From Arenibacter hampyeongensis (GTDB lineage: Bacteria; Bacteroidota; Bacteroidia; Flavobacteriales; Flavobacteriaceae), in the NCBI RefSeq assembly GCF_002909255.1, contig NZ_PIOB01000010.1:1-64000 (forward strand): a stretch of 64,000 nucleotides of DNA, written 5' to 3'. A program made the translations under genes and the position numbers. The first letter of the stretch is position 1. The number at the start of each line of letters is the position of its first letter. The notes under the pieces were generated by a model, which had not been told where the DNA came from, made no database searches, and saw nothing but the letters and a program-made list of their open reading frames with translations. This document shows positions 36,925 through 45,922 of the stretch, piece after piece.

Positions 36925-39819
36925 TCAATCTCTTGCCGTAGGCATGCTTTGATATTCACTTGGTGTTTTACCTGTTAAATTTTTAAAAATTCTATTAAAA
37001 GCAGATTTGGAGTTAAAGCCGCAATCGCCCCCAATAGAGGATAATGTTTGCTTTTGATAATTGGGATCTTTAAGTCTCTTTTTAACTTCTTCTACCCTGT
37101 AATGATTTATGTAATCATAAAAATTCTTGCCAATATAATCATTAAGCAGCAAGGACAAATGATTAGTACTAACTTCAATTTTTTCAGCCAATTGGGCAAG
37201 TCCCAGTTCCGAATCCAAATAAACCTTATCCATATCCATCAAAAGATTTAATTCCTTGATTTTTTCTAAATTTTCTACTTCCAAATTAGGGTCGATAGGC
37301 TTATGTGATTTTTTGATCTTCGGATTAATTTCTTTTGATTGGACACGACTTTTATGTTTTTTAAAGGCCAGCATACCAAAAATTAGAGACATAAGAAACA
37401 AAACAGCGATTCCAATTTTAACGATATTCTTGTCCATAAAATTAGCTCTCACAACAATATCAAGGTAAATGGGCTTCTCGTTCCAAACACCATCATTATT
37501 TGAAGCCTTTAAATAAAAACGGTAGCTTCCCGCCTTCAATTTAGAATACCTAGCACTTGGGTCTTTACCTGTTGTATATCTCCAACCCTCATCTAATCCT
37601 TCCAATTTAAAGGCATATTTATTGCGGAATGGCGATGCAAAAGACAAGGAGGTAAATTCAATTTGAAATCGATTATCTTTCCCAGGCAACCTTACAAAGG
37701 ACCCAGAACTTAGCTGTTCACTTATTATTATGCTATCATCAAGCAATTGCCCAAATTCAATAACCTTACCATCAATCAACAAATCCAAAAAAACTGGCTC
37801 CGGAATAATTTTGTTAAATTTAAAATTGTTGGGATTAAAATAATTTATACCAGCGGCCCCTCCAAAAAAAAGAGTGCCATCTTTCGTGCTCCATCTAGCA
37901 TTTTTCCTAAACTTTCCTTTCAGCACACCATCATAGGTGGAATAATTGGTAAAGGTTTCTGTGTTTGCGTTGAATTCTGAAAAACCCGTATTTGTTGCAA
38001 CCCAAAGGTCACCTTCATTGTCCTCCAATATAGCATTTACTTCATTATCGGATAAGCCATCAATTTCAGTGTAACTTTGAAAATAGTAACCGTCATTAAT
38101 ATCCGATCTGCCGTCCTCTTTTAAAAGATTTAACCCAGCAGCCGAGGTGCCAAACCAAACACGTTTTTTAACATCCTCATAAATAACAAAAACCTCGTCG
38201 TTACTAATCGATTTAGGATCTGAAGGATTATGATTAAACCGAAGAAAATTCTTACTCCCTCCTTTTTCCTGTAACAAACTCACTCCTCCTCTATTCATTC
38301 CAATCCAAATTCTATGTTTGCTATCTTCGAACACGGAATAAACATCGTTCAAAGGCAAAGAATTGGTATTCAACTTGGAATATCCTAAATTTTCAAATGA
38401 ATAATTAGTTTCGTTTTGTTCTATTAATAACGACAGTCCGCCTCCAGTACCAAACCACATTCTTCCCAAATGGTCTTCTAATATTGCTCGAACTGAAGAA
38501 GATGCAATACTCGTTACTTCGCTATCATTTTGAAGAAATTGCTTAAAAATATTGTATTTTTCATCAATCAAATATAATCCATTGTTCATGGTGGCAATCC
38601 ACATCCTATCTTTTGAATCCCTATATATGCTTGTAACATAATCATTGTTCAGGGACTCAAACCCCTTGCTGCCCATATCCAAATGAGTTATCTTAGGATT
38701 GGAGTATCCATTTTCGAAATCTACACAATCTATTCCTTCACGTGTCCCGACCCAAAACGTACCGTCCCTATCCTGAAACATTGTTTGTACAAAACTACTC
38801 CGCAAACTATTCTTATTGCCAGGCAAATGAACCAAACTATTAAATCTATGTCTAGAATAATCATAATAATCCAACCCTTCTTGGGTCCCAACCCAAATAA
38901 TATTTTCATTATCTACAAAAACATCATAGACATCATTACTACTTATAGACAAATGGTTTTCTGGATTTGCCAATAGTGATTCGAATACTCCGGTATCCCT
39001 TGTATATTTCAAAAGGCCATTTCCATAGCTACCAAAGAAAATATCCCCTTCAATATTTTCCGATATGGCATTTAAAGACTTGGATCTTTTAACTTCAATA
39101 AATCTATCCCTTTCCGATTGGTATCTTAGGATTTTATCTCCAAGGGTAATCCATACTTCTCCATAAGAATTGGTGAAAATTTCATCCAAGCCATAGACAG
39201 CCAATGAACCTATGTCATAATTCTTGATTATTGTGGCACTATCGTAATCAAAACGGACCAATCCCTTGTCCGTACCTACCCAGTAGGAGTTGTCAAAACC
39301 TTTGGCAACTGAAGCTATTCTATAACCCTTTAAAATTGGCACGATTTCCAGAGACTCAGAATCGATTACAAAATTTTCATTCTCCGTAGAAAGCCAAACC
39401 TTATTGGATCCATCGCAAAACAGTTGAAGGACGCTATTTTCCCCTATGGCATTCTGAATATTGAGGGTTGGGATTACCTCTAATGTTGTGGTATTGAGAA
39501 CACTTAAGCCGGTTATGGTTCCAATCCATAGTTTATCTTCAGTAGCTGTTAAAGAATATATTTTATCACCAATGATTGTGGTACTGTCACCAGGGATATT
39601 CTTAAATATTTTGAATCGGTATCCATCATATCGATTAAGTCCGTTCTGAGTTCCAAACCATAAAAATCCATGGCTGTCTTTAACAATCCTTCGTACTTCA
39701 TTATGGGAAAGCCCATCTACCGTTGTTATATGCTGAAATTTATATTCTTGGGACCAACCTACAAAAAAGGCTATCAAAAAAATAAAAATTAGAGCAGCAT
39801 ATTTTTTTTGCATCTTCAT
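36925..39819 (-). CDS. Propeller/Y_Y_Y sensor fused to AraC DNA-binding domain, no kinase
   Basis: About 964 residues from the Met at 39819 (two further Met codons, 39837 and 39813, are possible). After a signal/anchor segment come about 14 two-component-regulator propeller repeats of the DSHGFLWFGTQNGLNRYD type, then a Y_Y_Y domain (FRNKYAFKLEGLDEGW), one transmembrane helix (about 800-825) and, after a short linker, an AraC-type helix-turn-helix domain at the C-terminus (LAQLAEKIEVSTNHLSLLL; FNSKSAFNRIFKNLTGKTPSEY). Hybrid two-component PUL sensors normally have HisKA, HATPase and REC domains between the membrane helix and the HTH; these are absent. So the sensor probably senses a glycan in the periplasm and acts directly on DNA from the membrane. 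It lies inside the PUL and is the obvious candidate to bind the GACCT-N14-GACAA sites. Confidence 0.88.
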   Translation of the reverse strand: MKMQKKYAALIFIFLIAFFVGWSQEYKFQHITTVDGLSHNEVRRIVKDSHGFLWFGTQNGLNRYDGYRFKIFKNIPGDSTTIIGDKIYSLTATEDKLWIGTITGLSVLNTTTLEVIPTLNIQNAIGENSVLQLFCDGSNKVWLSTENENFVIDSESLEIVPILKGYRIASVAKGFDNSYWVGTDKGLVRFDYDSATIIKNYDIGSLAVYGLDEIFTNSYGEVWITLGDKILRYQSERDRFIEVKRSKSLNAISENIEGDIFFGSYGNGLLKYTRDTGVFESLLANPENHLSISSNDVYDVFVDNENIIWVGTQEGLDYYDYSRHRFNSLVHLPGNKNSLRSSFVQTMFQDRDGTFWVGTREGIDCVDFENGYSNPKITHLDMGSKGFESLNNDYVTSIYRDSKDRMWIATMNNGLYLIDEKYNIFKQFLQNDSEVTSIASSSVRAILEDHLGRMWFGTGGGLSLLIEQNETNYSFENLGYSKLNTNSLPLNDVYSVFEDSKHRIWIGMNRGGVSLLQEKGGSKNFLRFNHNPSDPKSISNDEVFVIYEDVKKRVWFGTSAAGLNLLKEDGRSDINDGYYFQSYTEIDGLSDNEVNAILEDNEGDLWVATNTGFSEFNANTETFTNYSTYDGVLKGKFRKNARWSTKDGTLFFGGAAGINYFNPNNFKFNKIIPEPVFLDLLIDGKVIEFGQLLDDSIIISEQLSSGSFVRLPGKDNRFQIEFTSLSFASPFRNKYAFKLEGLDEGWRYTTGKDPSARYSKLKAGSYRFYLKASNNDGVWNEKPIYLDIVVRANFMDKNIVKIGIAVLFLMSLIFGMLAFKKHKSRVQSKEINPKIKKSHKPIDPNLEVENLEKIKELNLLMDMDKVYLDSELGLAQLAEKIEVSTNHLSLLLNDYIGKNFYDYINHYRVEEVKKRLKDPNYQKQTLSSIGGDCGFNSKSAFNRIFKNLTGKTPSEYQSMPTARD

Positions 39820-39951
39820 AATTACTTTTGAAAACAAGATACAATTTGTATTGCATTTTCAATACACGAGTCCAGCGAAATCAACCCTTAGTTATTAAAA
39901 CTATTTTTTTTGAAAAATTTATATATGATTGGGCAAAATCTATATTAGTCG

Positions 39952-42753
39952 TCATTCTATGACCAACCACGAATATGAATTGGCAGGTATTTTGACATTC
40001 ACTTTTATCTCATATTCCCTGTTCAGCCCATATTTTTTCAAAGGGCCGGCCTTTTCACGAACCAAAGCCGTTTTGGACAAACCTGAATAATATAGCGGTA
40101 GTTTTATTTCTCTAACTATTTCCTTATCCAATGGGTTAAAAACCATTACCAATCCTTTTTCTTTTAATTTCGGATTAACATGCATAAATCCATCCCAATC
40201 CTTTCCTGAAGGTCTTTTTAAATGAATAATATCACTATTTAAAATATCCCTATATTGTTTGTACCATTTAATTACCTTGGCAACTACAGCCTTGGTTTTT
40301 GGTGTGTCATATAACCTTGGACCCCTATAACATGCCTGCACTCCTGATCCATAATTTTGCATCATATGGTTTTCATAATCTAACAAGTGATCATTTAATG
40401 GCTCTAAAGTAGCAGCCTCCCCACCGCCATGATACTCTGTAAGTGGAACAAAAGTCCAGGACATGCTCGGAATTGTCTTCCATAGTCCGTCATATAAATT
40501 TTGTCTACCCAATACCAATTGCCTTGCCCTTGGAAGTGACCAATTAACTTCCCTATACCCTATTCCCGTTTTGTTGGTTCCTGAATTGATGTAAAAATCG
40601 GGGACATTCATATAAATACCTTGAGACCTCATCCACTTGTACAAACCCTGAATCTGGGCGTACTGTTTCCATTGGGAATCCTCCAAGCCATTATGGTGGG
40701 CATGAGACATTGAAGCACATACATTTCCAGGATATGAACCATCATTTTCAAAAACACTCATCCCTGTTTCATTAAAAAATGTTTTAATTTTTCTAAAATA
40801 ATCATACCCCCAATCTGAACTTAAACAAGGTGAAGATCCAAAGATCATTCCCCCACGGGTTCCTGTTTCCGGATTTATTACATCCACCTCATCACTTATC
40901 CATCTACTGGATAATAATGAATAGCCGCCCAATTCAATACCCTTGGATTTTGCATAATCAACCAATTCCTTGAATTTAGCATAATATTCCGATGATTCTT
41001 TTTCCATATCCAAGCCACTTCCAAAACTTAAAATTATCATTTCATATCCAACTTCGGCACATTGGTCAACAGCGGTCTTTATTTTTGCGGGATCTGTAGA
41101 TGTAAGATGAAGAAAAATAGGATTCTCAGTAGACCATGGTGAGATTGTCCTATACATTTTTCTAATAAACAACCCTTTCCGCTCCTTATCATAACTGTCA
41201 AATGGGGTCTCCCAAACCCTAAAAGTGGTAAGGGTATCTCCTATAGCAATGGCCGTATTTGGCCCTAACGGCGGTTTAACTTCCAACATTGCCGGTAATT
41301 GCATGGCATAATTGGTTTGTGATGTGTAGCGGGGGTCAGTCTCCCAAAAGGTAGTCTTATCAGAAGTTTTTTGTTGCATTGCCCCAAAGGCATAATCCGT
41401 TTCAATGTGGATATTTGGCTTATCAAAATACTTGGGAACATCTACAAGATTCTCCCCTTCTACCATTGCTAATTGCTCCAATTTAAACTCATTTAATTGA
41501 ACCATTATATTGCCTTTATTTATTATCTCTATCCACTTACTAAGGGTGGGAATACCATCGTACAAAGCATAGTGGACTTTTACCAAAATATTATCCTTGG
41601 ACAATGTAAAAATCAATTCCTTGCCCCTTGGCATATTGGAATTGGATGCCCAACGAACACGTTTCCATTCTAAGCGATCCGTAATTTCTTTGACTTCAAA
41701 ATCTTGGATCAAAAAAGAATTCGGAGCCACCAAAAGGTCATCTACCCATTCCATTAATGTATAGCCGTACTCTGGTTGATCGCTCAACCCTCCTATAGTA
41801 TACTCTTTGCCATCTATCACTAAAACACCTTCGTTGGAAACACTTCTTAAAAGACTCTCCCCTGTCATTTGATTTACATAATCAATGGTGGCCAAATTGG
41901 GAAACAATCTAAAAACCCTACCTATCAAACCATTGGATATAACAATATCTTTCCCATTGGAAGATCTGTAGACTTCGGCTTTGGCCTGATCATTATTGAT
42001 TAGCCAATCATAATCCGGTTGCTGTAAAGGCATTTCAATTTCAGGAAGTTGAGTAATTGAACCCTTAAGTTTTGCACTTATTTCTTCTGATTGAACCGAA
42101 CTTTCACCTTGATAATCGTAACCAACCATGATTGGAGGCACCTCAAAAAAATTAATTTGTGGATCAGCCCAAACAGCATGGTCACCGCTCACACCATCAC
42201 CAGCATCCTCAACTACCATTTCAAGAATCCCTCCTTTTAATTTAATGTCCACGTCCTTCGCGGAATCACCTGCCCTCATAATTCCACTGTTATAAACTTC
42301 TTTGCCATTGTGAAGCAAAACAAATACTACACTACCATTATCTACTCCTCCGTTACGACTTTCAACACCAACAAATTGTTTTTCAGTATTGGTGATTTCA
42401 TAATAAATGCGTTTTCCATCTGTCAATGGAATAGACGTAATTTGCTCCGATCCGTAATCTATTTTGGAGTCAATTATCCCCACCTTTGCCGTAAAGTGAT
42501 GGCCATCATTAACTTTAATTTTCAGGCTAGATTGGGAATGAACTCCTACTCCTTTCTTAAACTTTACACCTGCTATTGACAACATTTCACCTGTTACAGC
42601 TTTATTCTTTACTGGAGAACTATAGGTTTGAAGCCCTAAAGAAATTTGCATTTCCCCAACATCAACAAAATTTTGAGCAGATGTTGCAACCGATGTTAGA
42701 ATAATAAAAATGAACGATAATATTATCCCCTTAAATCTTATAACTTGAATCAT
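39952..42753 (-). CDS. NPCBM-containing GH-like protein (clan GH-D-like barrel)
   Basis: A 933-residue secreted protein (signal ends near TSAQ). Residues about 28-205 form an NPCBM carbohydrate-binding module: FKKGVGVHSQSSLKI, NGGVDNGSVVFVLLHNGKEVY and AGDGVSGDHAVWADP are typical. A beta-sandwich (about 240-560) and a TIM-barrel-like part (about 560-840) follow, with IELGGYSLLSSRW, FENDGSYPG (candidate catalytic Asp) and WSLPRARQLVLGRQN. The C-terminal beta domain ends with EYEIKVNVKIPANSY. It resembles alpha-galactosidase relatives, but I cannot assign a family. A decayed copy of its 3' end lies at 45788-45870. Operator copy D lies 137 bp before its start. Confidence 0.75.
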   Translation of the reverse strand: MIQVIRFKGIILSFIFIILTSVATSAQNFVDVGEMQISLGLQTYSSPVKNKAVTGEMLSIAGVKFKKGVGVHSQSSLKIKVNDGHHFTAKVGIIDSKIDYGSEQITSIPLTDGKRIYYEITNTEKQFVGVESRNGGVDNGSVVFVLLHNGKEVYNSGIMRAGDSAKDVDIKLKGGILEMVVEDAGDGVSGDHAVWADPQINFFEVPPIMVGYDYQGESSVQSEEISAKLKGSITQLPEIEMPLQQPDYDWLINNDQAKAEVYRSSNGKDIVISNGLIGRVFRLFPNLATIDYVNQMTGESLLRSVSNEGVLVIDGKEYTIGGLSDQPEYGYTLMEWVDDLLVAPNSFLIQDFEVKEITDRLEWKRVRWASNSNMPRGKELIFTLSKDNILVKVHYALYDGIPTLSKWIEIINKGNIMVQLNEFKLEQLAMVEGENLVDVPKYFDKPNIHIETDYAFGAMQQKTSDKTTFWETDPRYTSQTNYAMQLPAMLEVKPPLGPNTAIAIGDTLTTFRVWETPFDSYDKERKGLFIRKMYRTISPWSTENPIFLHLTSTDPAKIKTAVDQCAEVGYEMIILSFGSGLDMEKESSEYYAKFKELVDYAKSKGIELGGYSLLSSRWISDEVDVINPETGTRGGMIFGSSPCLSSDWGYDYFRKIKTFFNETGMSVFENDGSYPGNVCASMSHAHHNGLEDSQWKQYAQIQGLYKWMRSQGIYMNVPDFYINSGTNKTGIGYREVNWSLPRARQLVLGRQNLYDGLWKTIPSMSWTFVPLTEYHGGGEAATLEPLNDHLLDYENHMMQNYGSGVQACYRGPRLYDTPKTKAVVAKVIKWYKQYRDILNSDIIHLKRPSGKDWDGFMHVNPKLKEKGLVMVFNPLDKEIVREIKLPLYYSGLSKTALVREKAGPLKKYGLNREYEIKVNVKIPANSYSWLVIE

Positions 42754-42859
42754 ACTTAATTGGTTATTTTATACTAAATATTGACGCCTTACCCATAGAT
42801 ATCTACACTGGCAATTGTAAAAAACCCAGAATTGAACGTTAATAGATGATAAGTTAAAA

Positions 42860-42950
42860 ACAAGTATAAGGGAAGAATCACCATTAATCGACCTAAAAAA
42901 ATTCATAGGACAATTTCTGAGTAAAACAGTGTCCCAATTATCATTGGGAC
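42860..42950 (-). repeat. Duplicated promoter segment, copy 1
   Basis: These 91 bp match 45923-46013 with about a dozen differences by eye and no gap. They include the -7-like element, the operator and the palindrome. Confidence 0.85.
42861..42913 (-). promoter_or_regulatory. PUL promoter with operator copy D
   Basis: GACCT (42890-42894), 14 bp, GACAA (42909-42913) on the plus strand. Towards the NPCBM-GH gene this reads TTGTC-N14-AGGTC, 21 bp, TATACTTG (42861-42868), close to the TAnnTTTG -7 element. A 20-bp palindrome GTCCCAAT-TATC-ATTGGGAC lies beyond at 42931-42950. Confidence 0.68.
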
Positions 42951-42956
42951 ACTGTT
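42925..42956. terminator. Strong hairpin, palindromic operator or terminator
   Basis: An almost perfect hairpin of 14-15 bp, AACAGTGTCCCAAT / ATTGGGACACTGTT with loop TATC, followed by T residues on the plus strand and TTTTAC on the minus strand. It could end transcripts from the gene at 43385-45739. Its core GTCCCAAT-N4-ATTGGGAC is also found by copies B and E, which suggests an operator role instead or in addition. Confidence 0.6.
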
Positions 42957-43078
42957 TTTCACCCTTTTACGTGATCAGAGAAGAATTGTTTAAGTTTTAT
43001 ATTCCGAAAATCCGAATACTCTGAATTACCGACAAGATTATTCCTGTTTCTACAGCCATTTTAAACCTTAATCCTGCA

Positions 43079-43336
43079 CTATTTCCTATATAGTCCAGCA
43101 ATTAAATACCATAATCCTTGGGTAATACGGTATGGTCTGAGTAAAAAAACTGAACCATCTACCAAATATGGCGTTCCAAAAATATCAATATCTTTAGCTT
43201 CCCGTGTATTTGTATGACTTCCTTTATTAAAATAATCCACTAGGTCTACAACTACATGGGCAAAACCACATTACTTTTCAAAAGCAAAATAATTTCTATC
43301 CAGCAAATGAATGTACAGCCCTAATCCAAGTTTCAT
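43079..43336 (-). pseudogene. Mannonate-dehydratase-like (UxuA family) N-terminal remnant
   Basis: The minus strand reads from an ATG at 43336: MKLGLGLYIHLLDRNYFAFEK, a TAA stop, then in the same frame CGFAHVVVDLVDYFNKGSH and a further 45 codons to a TAG at 43079. The beginning resembles the N-terminus of mannonate-dehydratase-family proteins (pattern MKLGLGLYRHML..NFRFAKQAGATHIV.HLVDYF, from memory). The stop codon and the short length show that it is dead. The final part (from IFGTPYLVDGSVF on) does not fit that family and may come from another gene joined by deletion. The flanks 42957-43078 and 43337-43384 show nothing further. Confidence 0.55.
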
Positions 43337-43384
43337 GAATACGTTGATCTTATGGATTTATAAATTACACCATACTACGTGCAA

Positions 43385-45739
43385 TTAATTATCCCCGGCA
43401 TAATCCCTGGATAATTTTATAACAGCGCCCCTTGTATTTTTTATTATTGGAAATAGATTCCAATTGTTATCGTCAACCTGCTCCAACTGCCAGTCTCTTT
43501 CCGGTTTTACCAAAAGTTTTTTTATATCCCTCGGAAAGGTATTTGCTTCCCGGGCTTCTTGCCAAGTTCTAATCACCTTAAAAATGTCAAATTTCTGTGG
43601 ACAACTCTCCACATCGTTTTGATTTAGCTTTAAACTAAATGTCATACCCATTCCACAGGATACGGCCATAATGTGCTCGTATTGTTCAGCTGTAGAACTG
43701 GCCGTAATTGGAAAATTACCACCAACACCAACGGGGAAAAAGTTTGCATATGTAACATCCCTTAAATCTTTACCTTGACTTGTTGAACTTCCCCATTCCC
43801 TAGTATCCAAATCATATAGGTTGTTACCTCCACCAACATTCCAGATGCTCTGGTAGTGCCATGAGCCTTCGGATAGGGTTGCTCCGGTAAAACGAATGGG
43901 AGGAATTCCATGTGACTCAGCCCTTTCGAACATTTTTCGAAAAAAGCGCTTGGCCGAGTAATAACCATGCCCATTATTGAATAAAAACTCCTGTCCATCA
44001 AAATCGTAATAGCCAAGACCATTTATTTTGCATACGTCGGCGTAATATTCTGCAATTTCATCCTGTAGTGCCAGATTTGGAATCAGCCCGTCATACCCAT
44101 AATTAATTGTTACTTGTAGTTTATAAATGGTATCATTTTCTTGGTGGTTGGTGGGAGCTGTGTCCCAATAGCCACGCTTTACATTTAAAAGTCGGTATGG
44201 TTCCTCTTTGGAAATACCCAAATAATGGATTAGCTCCTTCCCTATTTTTACCATATTCAGGTTTTCGGCATGGCCTTCCCAACTGGCAATCTCATCCATA
44301 TATTTTGGGTCGTCCACAATTATAATAGTATCGGTTGGACTGATGCCTTTCACCAACAAGCGTTTTTGCTGATAACACAAACTATCGCTTGGAACGGGAC
44401 TGGCATCTTTGGTACCAGGAGCCAGTGCTGTGCTAATAGGTGTTCTTCCGATAGAAATTCCGTATTTTGCGGCCATAACCGCATATTCTTTGTGAGACAC
44501 ATTGCCTGAAGTTAAACGTATTGGTTTCTTTTCAAAATTAAAACCATCCAAATATCCCTTATTACCGCGATCTGCACGAACAAATCCTTGGTCATATAAA
44601 CTAATGGTTTTAAAACCAAGTTGGTGGGTGTACGAAATAATACTATCATATAACTTGCCGTAAGTAAGTACATCAGGTACAAAGGCAGTAGGATCTTTGA
44701 CCCATTTATCCTTGATGGTAGGGTATGGCAGGTTTTCTTCCTTTACTATGTCGTGAATAACATCCATAAGTGCTGTATGATCTGGGCTCCCCCATAATGC
44801 TACCGATGACCCAATATAATCCACCCCAGGTATCGGTTCAACATCAATATGATTGGGAATGTTAGCAGGCATATTGGGAATTAGTGAAAAATACACTTCC
44901 CTTTTTTTAGTCCTATCCCTTGAATTATATGTAATGGATATTCTTCCCTTATCATCTACTTCAGCAGCATTGCCGTACACAATCCTATAATAGGGCTCCT
45001 TATGGGCGTAAAAGGCCACATCACTGATTCCATTACCACCCAGGGTAAAAACCTGTCCTTCATGAAGGTCCATGGGCAATGGGTATTGGATAGTATCAGG
45101 GGAGTGAATGACATATTGAAAAGGGGCCGCGTCGGCAATGGTCCTTGAAGTTCCGCCAAGGGTATTGTCGTTAAGGGCGAGCATCCCTATGGCATAATTG
45201 ATAGTTTCACTAGTGTCACGTGCCACCCCAATAATTTCTCCAAAAAGATTGGTAATATTGGTATGGATGGAACCCCACTGCACTCCCTCAATATCCTCGC
45301 GGTTAGTCAATGAAAGTAGGGTAAATTTAAGGTACTTGTCCTTGGGCTCAACCTTGATCTCAGCTACGGAATTATTGGGATAGGTTAGCTTTATAGTGTT
45401 TTCAGACTTGTTATATTTTGCACTTTGTGGCTCGTAAATGGTATCTAGCTTACTATTATACAAGGACAACAAAGATGATGTCTTATCAGACGGACTTAAT
45501 TCCCGAGCTTGTTGCTTTGTAATATCCTTTAGGCTATAAATGCGCCCTTGGGCATTCAAACTTACCTCCAAATACTTGGTCTTAAAATTGGTTTGGGCAT
45601 TATTGGAACAACTTAAGAATAAAATCAAAAAGGGTATTAAAAGGATACTACCTCTATTATTGAACAAAATGGAATGAATCCTTTTACAATAAAGAAAGCT
45701 AATACTCTGGTTTACAAAACTGAAGCTCATTTGTTTCAT
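43385..45739 (-). CDS. GH-like lipoprotein of unassigned family, paralogue 3
   Basis: A 784-residue protein. Its lipobox (LILFLSC, about 38-44) is preceded by a long basic leader, so the true start may be a later Met or a non-ATG codon. It follows the plan of paralogues 1 and 2: beta domain, then barrel-like region with GISIGRTPISTALAPG, an inserted domain with KIGKELIHY and KRGYWDT, and YYDFDGQEF, where the Asp/Glu of FDGxE is kept. It is the most divergent of the three; the RGAFGT motif is changed to RGYWDT. It is first in line behind operator copy E. A glycosidase function is inferred, not shown. Confidence 0.68.
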   Translation of the reverse strand: MKQMSFSFVNQSISFLYCKRIHSILFNNRGSILLIPFLILFLSCSNNAQTNFKTKYLEVSLNAQGRIYSLKDITKQQARELSPSDKTSSLLSLYNSKLDTIYEPQSAKYNKSENTIKLTYPNNSVAEIKVEPKDKYLKFTLLSLTNREDIEGVQWGSIHTNITNLFGEIIGVARDTSETINYAIGMLALNDNTLGGTSRTIADAAPFQYVIHSPDTIQYPLPMDLHEGQVFTLGGNGISDVAFYAHKEPYYRIVYGNAAEVDDKGRISITYNSRDRTKKREVYFSLIPNMPANIPNHIDVEPIPGVDYIGSSVALWGSPDHTALMDVIHDIVKEENLPYPTIKDKWVKDPTAFVPDVLTYGKLYDSIISYTHQLGFKTISLYDQGFVRADRGNKGYLDGFNFEKKPIRLTSGNVSHKEYAVMAAKYGISIGRTPISTALAPGTKDASPVPSDSLCYQQKRLLVKGISPTDTIIIVDDPKYMDEIASWEGHAENLNMVKIGKELIHYLGISKEEPYRLLNVKRGYWDTAPTNHQENDTIYKLQVTINYGYDGLIPNLALQDEIAEYYADVCKINGLGYYDFDGQEFLFNNGHGYYSAKRFFRKMFERAESHGIPPIRFTGATLSEGSWHYQSIWNVGGGNNLYDLDTREWGSSTSQGKDLRDVTYANFFPVGVGGNFPITASSTAEQYEHIMAVSCGMGMTFSLKLNQNDVESCPQKFDIFKVIRTWQEAREANTFPRDIKKLLVKPERDWQLEQVDDNNWNLFPIIKNTRGAVIKLSRDYAGDN

Positions 45740-45787
45740 TTTTTACTGAAAACTTAATATTACACTGGGCAAAATCTATTTTGTCCC

Positions 45788-45870
45788 TCACACTATGGCC
45801 CACTGCGAATAGGCATTGGCAGGGATTGTGACATTCACTTTTATTTCATATTCCCAATTTCTATGTCATA
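45788..45870 (-). pseudogene. Remnant of a second NPCBM-GH gene (3' end)
   Basis: The minus strand encodes EYEIKVNVTIPANAYSQW and a TGA stop (45788-45790), matching the C-terminus EYEIKVNVKIPANSYSWL of the protein at 39952-42753. DNA similarity extends past the stop codon to about 45765. Upstream of these codons the similarity fades after a frameshift. Together with the duplicated promoter at 45923-46013 this shows that a full copy once stood here and lost nearly all of its coding part. Confidence 0.8.
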
Positions 45871-45922
45871 CCTTCATTTTTAATTGCCCCCAATTTATCA
45901 CCTTTTCCACGAAAAGCTACAC

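Noticed and set aside
42957..43078. A short frame MAVETGIILSV near the UxuA remnant
   Set aside because: Only about 20 codons, with no recognisable family; probably chance or too decayed to name.
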